The notes beneath the pieces were generated by a model, which saw nothing but the letters and a program-made list of their open reading frames with translations, had not been told where the DNA came from and did not search any database. A program made the translations under genes and the position numbers. 20,579 bases of DNA from positions 1 through 20,579 of the forward strand of contig JBAYHA010000013.1 of the NCBI GenBank assembly GCA_041666425.1. The letters are read 5' to 3'. Shown here in pieces: positions 11,883 through 18,300 of this stretch; the first letter of the stretch is position 1; each line of letters opens with the position of its first letter. The stretch comes from JBAYHA01 sp041666425. Its GTDB lineage: Bacteria; Patescibacteriota; Patescibacteriia; UBA11705; JABHMO01.

Positions 11883-12008
11883 AAGCAACTGAGCAACTGA
11901 GCAACTGAGCAACTGAGCAACTGAGCAACTGAGCAACTGAACAACTGACCAAAGGAACTCCGCCAAAGGCGGATCCGCCACTGGCGGAAAAAGAACAAAG
12001 GAACAATT
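11883..12008 (+). repeat. 8-bp GAGCAACT array after hisS
   Basis: AAGCAACT (11883), six perfect GAGCAACT units (11891-11938), then GAACAACT (11939) and GACCAAAG (11947). After a double hairpin (11959-11988) two more 8-bp units follow in the same orientation, GAACAAAG (11993) and GAACAATT (12001). The array begins 1 nt after the hisS stop codon. The plus strand carries TGA in all three frames; the minus strand stays open and yields false frames rich in VAQLLSCS. Confidence 0.95.
11959..11988. repeat. Double TCCGCC hairpin
   Basis: TCCGCC-AAA-GGCGGA (11959-11973) and TCCGCC-ACT-GGCGGA (11974-11988) are adjoining 15-nt palindromes; either left arm can also pair with either right arm. They are embedded in the 8-bp repeat array. 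No T-tract follows, so a terminator role is doubtful. Confidence 0.8.
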
Positions 12009-12016
12009 TAATTTTG

Positions 12017-12061
12017 TAGGTTCGTAGTTTAGTAGCATTTGTAGTAATAGGTTCGTAGTTT
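12017..12061. repeat. TAGGTTCGTAGTTT direct repeat
   Basis: Two perfect 14-bp copies at 12017-12030 and 12048-12061, just upstream of the rpsU promoter. The core TTCGTAGTTT also occurs at 10429-10438, and inverted at 10349-10358 and 10367-10376. Confidence 0.75.
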
Positions 12062-12071
12062 GTAGTGTTGC

Positions 12072-12100
12072 TTGACAGGTTGTTTGTTTTATCTTAAAAT
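12072..12100 (+). promoter_or_regulatory. Sigma70-type promoter of rpsU
   Basis: TTGACA (12072-12077), 17-bp spacer, TAAAAT (12095-12100). Transcription would begin near 12107, leaving a leader of about 48 nt with AAGGAG at 12141-12146. Confidence 0.8.
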
Positions 12101-12154
12101 ACCTGCAATGTTGGTTTATCCAATATAAATTACAAATAATAAGGAGTTGTCCAA

Positions 12155-12409
12155 ATGTTACCCGAAATAAAGCGCAAAAAAGGAGAAAGCTTTGAGGCTT
12201 TTATTAGACGATTTAATCGAAGATTAATTCAGAGCAAGATGATTCCCCAAGTCAAGGGGACGACATATCATCACCGCACAGAAAGCCGTAATCGGATCAA
12301 AAATAATACTTTGGCTCGCAAAGATTATCGCGAAAAAATGGAATTTTTAAAAAAAACAGGTCGTTTGCCAAAAGATGTTCTCGAAGCTCGAAGCAAAAAG
12401 AGATATTAA
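12155..12409 (+). CDS. rpsU: Small ribosomal subunit protein bS21
   Basis: bS21 sits on the 30S platform near the 3' end of 16S rRNA and helps mRNA engagement. The 84-residue basic product has the family core KGESFEAFIRRFNRRLIQSKM (shown here only in part: ESFEAFIRRFNRRL, about residues 12-25), then a Lys/Arg-rich helical tail ending ARSKKRY. It is slightly longer than the E. coli protein. It has its own promoter, a Shine-Dalgarno sequence (AAGGAG at 12141-12146, 8 nt before the ATG), and its own terminator, so it is monocistronic. It is the only recognised translation gene here with a clear Shine-Dalgarno site. The S21 call rests on the N-terminal core and size. Confidence 0.88.
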   Translation: MLPEIKRKKGESFEAFIRRFNRRLIQSKMIPQVKGTTYHHRTESRNRIKNNTLARKDYREKMEFLKKTGRLPKDVLEARSKKRY

Positions 12410-12421
12410 GATTTTATAAAA

Positions 12422-12455
12422 AACAGGAAGGTTTGAGGATCTATCCTGTTTTTTT
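12422..12455 (+). terminator. Rho-independent terminator of rpsU
   Basis: AACAGGA (12422-12428) pairs with TCCTGTT (12444-12450) around a 15-nt loop; A residues upstream extend the pairing into the T-tract (to 12455). It follows the rpsU stop by 12 nt. Confidence 0.85.
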
Positions 12456-12509
12456 GTAGATAAGTTTTAATTTTGAGAAAAATTTTAGACTATTATAAAA
12501 ATGAACTGT

Positions 12510-12570
12510 GGAAGAATTGGGTAGGTAATTTAAAAAAATAATTTAAACTTTTTGTGCGGAAGAATGGGGT
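12510..12570 (+). repeat. Direct repeat GGAAGAATKGGGT upstream of yqeY
   Basis: GGAAGAATTGGGT (12510-12522) and GGAAGAATGGGGT (12558-12570) differ at one base and are 48 bp apart. Both are preceded by TGTG-like sequence and followed by AT-rich DNA. A candidate promoter (TTGAGA at 12473, TAAAAA at 12496) precedes the first copy. They could be paired binding sites; the evidence is positional only. Confidence 0.5.
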
Positions 12571-12629
12571 GATATATTTTGTTGCAAATAAAGTGGATGA
12601 TGATTCTTTTTTTTGTAATAAAAATGTTG

Positions 12630-12635
12630 TATAAT
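12630..12635 (+). promoter_or_regulatory. TATAAT -10 element directly upstream of yqeY
   Basis: A perfect TATAAT ends 8 nt before the yqeY ATG (12644). The usual start distance puts the transcript's 5' end at about 12642-12644, implying a leaderless mRNA. The -35 region is only T-rich (12607-12612), so the promoter is weakly defined. Confidence 0.6.
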
Positions 12636-12643
12636 AATTTCAT

Positions 12644-13087
12644 ATGATTATCAACCAAATTGACGAAAAGTTAAAAGAAGCGATGAAAAACAAAAGCGTG
12701 TTGCTTCTTTCTACTTTACGAATGTTAAAATCTGTTTTAAATTACAAAAAAATCGAAGTTCAAAAAGAGTTGACCGATGAAGATGTGATCGCACTTATTC
12801 GTTCGGAAATAAAAAAAAGACAAGAGTCCGTAACTGTTTATGAAGGAGCTGGTCGTTTGGAATTGGCTGAAAAAGAAAAACAAGAGGTGGATATCTTAAA
12901 AGTTTTTCTTCCTGCGGAATTGAGCGAGGATTTGGTCCGCGAAAAAGTCAAAACCGTTATTGCCAATTTGCCGGAAGAAGAAAAGAAAAATTTTGGCAAA
13001 GTGATGGCTGTGGTGATGGCTGAGTTAAAAGGCCAAGCTTCGGGTGTGACAATTTCTAGAATAGTAAAAGAGCAACTGAGCAACTGA
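12644..13087 (+). CDS. yqeY: GatB/YqeY family protein
   Basis: YqeY proteins resemble the tRNA-binding C-terminal domain of GatB, the amidotransferase subunit; their exact role is not settled. The 147-residue product has the family's helical signature: a basic N-terminal bundle, IRSEIKKRQESVTVYEGAG (about 52-70), RLELAEKEKQEVDIL, FLPAELSED (88-96), and the C-terminal GKVMAVVMAELKGQASG (118-134) with ISRIVKEQLSN at the end. The last codons (GAG CAA CTG AGC AAC TGA) lie in the 8-bp repeat array, so the repeat supplies the stop codon and the final residues EQLSN. There is no Shine-Dalgarno sequence and probably no leader. The large surface proteins follow on the same strand. Confidence 0.93.
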   Translation: MIINQIDEKLKEAMKNKSVLLLSTLRMLKSVLNYKKIEVQKELTDEDVIALIRSEIKKRQESVTVYEGAGRLELAEKEKQEVDILKVFLPAELSEDLVREKVKTVIANLPEEEKKNFGKVMAVVMAELKGQASGVTISRIVKEQLSN

Positions 13088-13149
13088 GCAACTGAGCAAC
13101 TGAGCAACTGACCAACCGACCAATTGAACAAAAGAACAAAAGAACAAAA
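13070..13149 (+). repeat. 8-bp GAGCAACT array overlapping the yqeY 3' end
   Basis: Five perfect GAGCAACT units (13070-13109), then five decaying 8-bp units: GACCAACC (13110), GACCAATT (13118), GAACAAAA (13126, 13134, 13142). The first 18 nt are coding for YqeY and include its TGA. Register, orientation and decay pattern match the arrays after the signal peptidase gene and hisS. Confidence 0.95.
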
Positions 13150-13174
13150 ATAAAAAATAATATTTGAGGGGCAA

Positions 13175-15307
13175 ATGAAAATAAATAAAAAAAGTTTTTG
13201 GTTTGTGAAAATTGTGACTGGCACAATCTTTTTTGGTTTGCTGGTTTTTTTGTTTCAACCGATTACTGTTTTGGCCGAAGAGCCAATCAATTCTGATTCT
13301 CAAGTGAATCTCGATCAACTTGGTACTGAGGTCGGTATGACAAAACAAGATCCGCGTGTTTTGGTTGGCAAAATAATAAAAGTTGCTTTGAGCGTAATTG
13401 GGGTTTTGGCTTTGTGTATTGTTTTGTATGCCGGATTTTTGTATATGACCAGTGGCGGAGATGCCAACAAGGTTGCCGAAGCCAAGAAATGGTTGCAAAA
13501 TGGTTTTATTGGTTTGTTGATTGTTTTTTCTGCGTATTCAATTGTTTCCTTTATATTTAGTGCCTTTGACGCTAATTACGAACCTGGTGGCGGTGGAAAT
13601 TATAATGTAGCGGGGCAGCTACAAGGACAAGGGTTTAGTCTTTCCGGTGGCGCCTTTGGCACGGTTATCCAAAGTCATTATCCGAATCCAGAACAAACGG
13701 AAGTTCCGCGCAATACAATGATTATGGTTACATTTAAGGAGTCTATTGATTATGATTCCGTAATTGACGAGAGTAATCGCAGTTATTGTCCGGATTATTC
13801 TTCTTTGGGTGTCAATTACGGAGGTTTGAGAGCCGAAGCTTTTCGTGTTTTTAGTTGCGCTGACATGATTGCGGAAAATTATCCGGGCGTTGAGCTCTCT
13901 TGTTATGATGCCAATATTACTGATGTTACAGATGGAAGAGCTTGTCAAAATGAGGCTGATTGTGTTTCAGGAAGTTGTAATGATGGTTTTTGTGCGACAG
14001 GAAAGTTGGTTCAGGGTTGTGCTATGTTAAGCGAAGACAAACACACAATAATTTTTGATCCATATGGCCAAAATAATGAACATTTGGGCTCGGCCGAAGA
14101 AGCAATGCCTTATATAGTTTATTTGACAGGAGCAATCAAAAAGAATGATAGTGAACAAAGTGTTTTTAATAATACTTATCAAAATTATCGTTGGCGATTT
14201 ACGACCGGAACATTTTTAGATACCACTCCGCCAAAAGTTTTGAGTGTTGTTCCACGCAAGCAAATTTATCCGGTAAGTAATCCCGATGGATGTCAATGTT
14301 CCGGTGAAAATCCCGGATGTTCCGAGGTTGATTGCGAAGGCAAGGTTTATTTGAATCAAGTTATTTATGTTAATTTTGACGAACCGGTAATTCCTCCTCT
14401 GGCACAAGAACAAACTTGTACCTCGGCTGATAATGATAATGAAGTGCAAATAAGTAAAGCTGATGGTTTGGTTGGTAGTTGTGAAACCGAGCAATTGCCC
14501 GGACGTTGGTCGGTGGGTCTCAATCAATACAAAACCGTGCAGTTTGTTTCTTCTACTGAATGTGCCGGTGGAGCGATTAATTCTTGTGGAAATCCGGCCA
14601 AATGTTTGCCGGAAAATTCAACAATAATTGGCAAAATTTTCCCAGCGCAAGTTTTGTCCGGTTCTGATTTTGGTATTCCCGGAACCGGTGTTATGGATTT
14701 GGGCGGTAATCCGCTGGATGGTAACGAAAATGGTGAAGTTGATGGACAAGGTTTGCGTAATGCCAATTTGGAGAATACGGAAGAATTAAAAGATAATTAT
14801 TTTTGGCAATTTGTTACCGGAGATGTTTTGGATTTGCAAGGGCCACATATTGTGGGGCTGGAACCGGGAAATGCTACGCAAAATATTGCTGATTTAAATA
14901 TTCCGTTAAAAGTTAATTTCAGTGAAATTGTTGATGCGGAATCGGTGGACAAAGAAATTTCTTTGTTTGGGGTTGGCGTTGACGAGGAAGATTTTTCCGG
15001 TTGGTTTGACAGTAATTACGGTTATTCCTTACAAGATGGACAGAATATTATTGACATGAGTCAGTCAGTGATTACTCACGGACCTTTTGATCAGTGGTAC
15101 GAGGGTGGCAGAAGTCCTTATTATACACCGATGGTTGGCTCGGAGCTAAAAGATTCAAGATTAAATTGTTACAGCCCGACAAAAGACGCTGTCGTTGGTA
15201 GTGCTTGCAATGGACTTATAAAAGGTTTTTCTTGTTGTCCAACCGGCGGAAGTTTTGTGCAAACCGGAGTGAGCCGACCGAACTGTGAATTACCTTGGCA
15301 AGAATAA
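13175..15307 (+). CDS. Pilin-module surface protein with Ig-like domains (710 residues)
   Basis: Domain order: signal peptide (about 1-34, ending VLA), a two-helix module like the type IV secretion pilin / TrbC-VirB2 group (about 60-131, with GKIIKVALSVIG, LYAGFLYMTSGG and IGLLIVFSAYSIVSF), a Gly-rich linker (about 136-160), then extracellular segments. At least three Ig-like Big_5-type units start near VIQSHYPNPEQTEVPRNT (165), TPPKVLSVVP (about 350) and GPHIVGLEPGNATQN (about 554). A Cys-rich insert (about 247-263, CQNEADCVSGSCNDGFC) resembles small disulfide knots. The ATG at 13175 follows GAGGGG (13166-13171) closely. The next gene, 19 nt downstream, is a paralog with the same module. The likely role is an anchored or pilus-linked surface protein (inference). 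The pilin module could instead be only a membrane anchor. Confidence 0.85.
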   Translation: MKINKKSFWFVKIVTGTIFFGLLVFLFQPITVLAEEPINSDSQVNLDQLGTEVGMTKQDPRVLVGKIIKVALSVIGVLALCIVLYAGFLYMTSGGDANKVAEAKKWLQNGFIGLLIVFSAYSIVSFIFSAFDANYEPGGGGNYNVAGQLQGQGFSLSGGAFGTVIQSHYPNPEQTEVPRNTMIMVTFKESIDYDSVIDESNRSYCPDYSSLGVNYGGLRAEAFRVFSCADMIAENYPGVELSCYDANITDVTDGRACQNEADCVSGSCNDGFCATGKLVQGCAMLSEDKHTIIFDPYGQNNEHLGSAEEAMPYIVYLTGAIKKNDSEQSVFNNTYQNYRWRFTTGTFLDTTPPKVLSVVPRKQIYPVSNPDGCQCSGENPGCSEVDCEGKVYLNQVIYVNFDEPVIPPLAQEQTCTSADNDNEVQISKADGLVGSCETEQLPGRWSVGLNQYKTVQFVSSTECAGGAINSCGNPAKCLPENSTIIGKIFPAQVLSGSDFGIPGTGVMDLGGNPLDGNENGEVDGQGLRNANLENTEELKDNYFWQFVTGDVLDLQGPHIVGLEPGNATQNIADLNIPLKVNFSEIVDAESVDKEISLFGVGVDEEDFSGWFDSNYGYSLQDGQNIIDMSQSVITHGPFDQWYEGGRSPYYTPMVGSELKDSRLNCYSPTKDAVVGSACNGLIKGFSCCPTGGSFVQTGVSRPNCELPWQE

Positions 15308-15326
15308 AATTTAAATATTCCATAAA

Positions 15327-18300
15327 ATGAAAAGCAAAAACCAAATAATAAAATGGTTATTTTTCACGATTTTTTTGTTGCTGACTTTTTTTTATTTTCA
15401 ACCGGTATTGGCCGTTGAGCCTGATTTGGGTTTGGACGAAGTAGCCTCGCAAACCGGTTTGGGCGGAGGTGATTTGCGCGTAATGGTGGGTAGCATCATA
15501 AAAGTTTCTTTGGGCTTTTTGGGCGTGGTTGCGTTGTTGTTGGTTTTGTATGGAGGTTATCTCTATATGACCAGTGGCGGACAAGAAGAAAAGATTGGCA
15601 AGGCAAAAAAAGTTTTGATTTCCGCGATTATTGGTTTGGCGTTGATCTTTTCCGCTTATGCCATTACTGCATTTGTTTTTAAATCTTTGGGCATTGCTAT
15701 TAATGGAGGGGATGATGATTCGGGGGGCTCTGGTCCGGTTATCATAAGTGGCGGAAACGGAAGTCTTTATGTCAATTCTATAACTCCGGCCGGCAATGTG
15801 CCGATTCGCAATGTCAAAGTAAAAATAAATTTTTCCAAACCGGTTAATTCAGGAACGGTTACTACGGAGAATATTTCCATTTACAAAAAAAGTTCGAGCC
15901 AAAAAATAGTTTCTTTTGGTGAAGCTTTGAGTGTGAGTGAAGCTAATAATAATAGTTCAATTTTGGCGTCAATAATAAATGATGATGGTGTTGCCACGCA
16001 AAACTGGTTGGTTTGTGGGGCTGATTTTGATGGAGCTTCACCAATGGATGTGGAATTGGATAATGCCAATAAGGGAGATGCGGAAAAAACATTTTTAATT
16101 ATCAAGGGGAATAAATCAACTAATGCGTCCAGTGCGGACAAAACTTTTTCAATCACATGCAAAGCTTCGGGAAGTGAACAGGTCTATGATATTATTGATA
16201 AGCAAGTCCTGTTGGATGGTGAAAATGTTTTTGCTTTACCTGCTTTGTGTGCGACATCTGATCGAGTTATTGTTACTGTCATTGGTACGGGCAATGCTTG
16301 TTTGAATTTGGATTATGTTGCCTTGAAATATGAAAAAACACAAGTTGAGGAACAAAATATTTTAGTTGAAGGAAACTTGGAGGTTAATGGATTTTACCGA
16401 AATTTGGTGACTTTTGTGCCGTCGGCATTTTGTGGAGATGATCATCCAGACTTGCATTGTTTTGATGCCAACTCCAGTTATGAAGTCAAGATAAAAGAAG
16501 ATGCGGTGAGATCAATTACCGGTGATTTGGCGGTGAATTGTTCTTTGGGAAGTAACTGCATAGGCAATTTTTCAACCGGAGACTTGGTGGATACAGCTTC
16601 GCCTGTGGCCAATTTTGTTCAACCTGCTCCCAATGCCAAAGTAAGTGTCGATCGTCTGACTGATGTTGTTATTAACGGTAGCGATGATTCAGGTATCAGC
16701 AATATTGAGTTTTTTGTGGACGAAGTTTCTGAAGGGTTTAGTGCGGTAAGTAGTGGATTGAACCAAAAAGATTACATTGGGAATTTTTCTTGGGACACTG
16801 AAGGGTTGGAATTTAAAAGATATCAATTAAAAGGGATTGCTAATGATATTGATAGTAATTCCGGAGAAAAAACAATTTCTGTGTCTGTTTTGCCTGCGCG
16901 ATGTTTTGATTCCAATGGGAATATTCTTTGTGATAATGATGGCAGTCGTCCCGAATGTGGCAGATGCGATGGTAGCAGTTGTAATAATGATGATGATTGC
17001 GCGGGCATTTGTGTCAAAACCTGTAATGGTGAAGGTGTTTTGACTTGTATTGATGATACTGTTTGCGAAGAAGGCACAAGTTGTCTTGGTGTGTGTGAAA
17101 CCGTGCCGATAATTACAGATTTTGCGCCAAAGAAAGCCGGTGTTGGTGCTTTGGTTACTGTGGCCGGTTCCGGATTTGGTAACTTTGTTTCTAATATTAG
17201 TAAAGTTTATTTTTCCGATGGGAATGGTGGCTATTTACCAGCACAGATTGGCTGTAATGATAATTATAATTGGTCTCAATCTAACGTGGTGGTAAAAGTG
17301 CCAAGCGGAGCCGTTACCGGTCCGATAAAAATAGTTACCGGTTCGCAAAAAGTTGATACCACTGATAATGATGATGGTGGAATCTTGGCTGATTTTGTTG
17401 TTGATAATAGCGTGCAGTTTCCAAGTTTGTGTTCAGTTAGAACAACGGATTGTACTCCTGCTTGCATTGGGAGTATTTGTAATAAATGTGATAATGGAAT
17501 AATAAATGACAACGTTCTTGGTGCCGGAGAAAATTTTGGAGCAACAAAAAATGATGACGCGGGAATGTTTTTTGGCTCGATTCCGGGATTATTTGTCCAA
17601 GGATTTAATTGGACCAATACGCTTGTCAGTAATGTTGGAATTCCGAATATTGCCAAACAAAGACATGATGTTTTTGTTTCAACCGGTGAAATTTGCCAAT
17701 CCGGTGATGGTCAAGAGTGTACGCCGCCGTCTGCCGATTGTGAATGTGAGGTGATTAACAGTAATCCGGTGCCTTTTTATGTTGTTGATGGCAATAATGA
17801 ACCGACAATTGAACGACTTGATCCAAGCGTTGGTCCGGTCGGGCAATATGTAACGGTTTATGGCAAAAACTTTGGGGCTGATGTCGGGTATGTAACAATC
17901 GAACGAGAAGTTGATGGTGTGCCTTTTGAGTGGGTGATGGTTACTAATTGTGGGGACAAAGCTTGGACAGCAAATCAATTGGTGGTCAAAGTTCCGGAAA
18001 AAATAAAAGTGCAATTATCTTCAAGTGGCGAAGATTTCTATCTAGGGAATAATTATAAAATAAAAGTATATAATTCGGCGGGAATTGTTTCTAATTCTGT
18101 TGATTTTGAAATAAACAATGAGGTTCCTACTCCTGGTTTGTGTGCGATTGATCCGTCGGCGGGCCCGGTTGGAGTAAAAGTTGATTTAATCGGTGAAAAT
18201 TTTGGAATACAAGAAGGTTCTTTTGATTTGTATTTTTCCCAGAATGGGGGAACGGTTCTGGACTGTCCGAGCGGAATAACTCCTTGTACGCCGGGGGAAA

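Noticed and set aside
11797..12038. Minus-strand frames rich in VAQLLSCS after hisS
   Set aside because: These are antisense readings of the 8-bp GAGCAACT array and overlap the hisS 3' end; the array leaves the minus strand free of stops.
12838..13498. Minus-strand frames over yqeY and the following array
   Set aside because: Same repeat artefact, overlapping well-supported genes on the plus strand.
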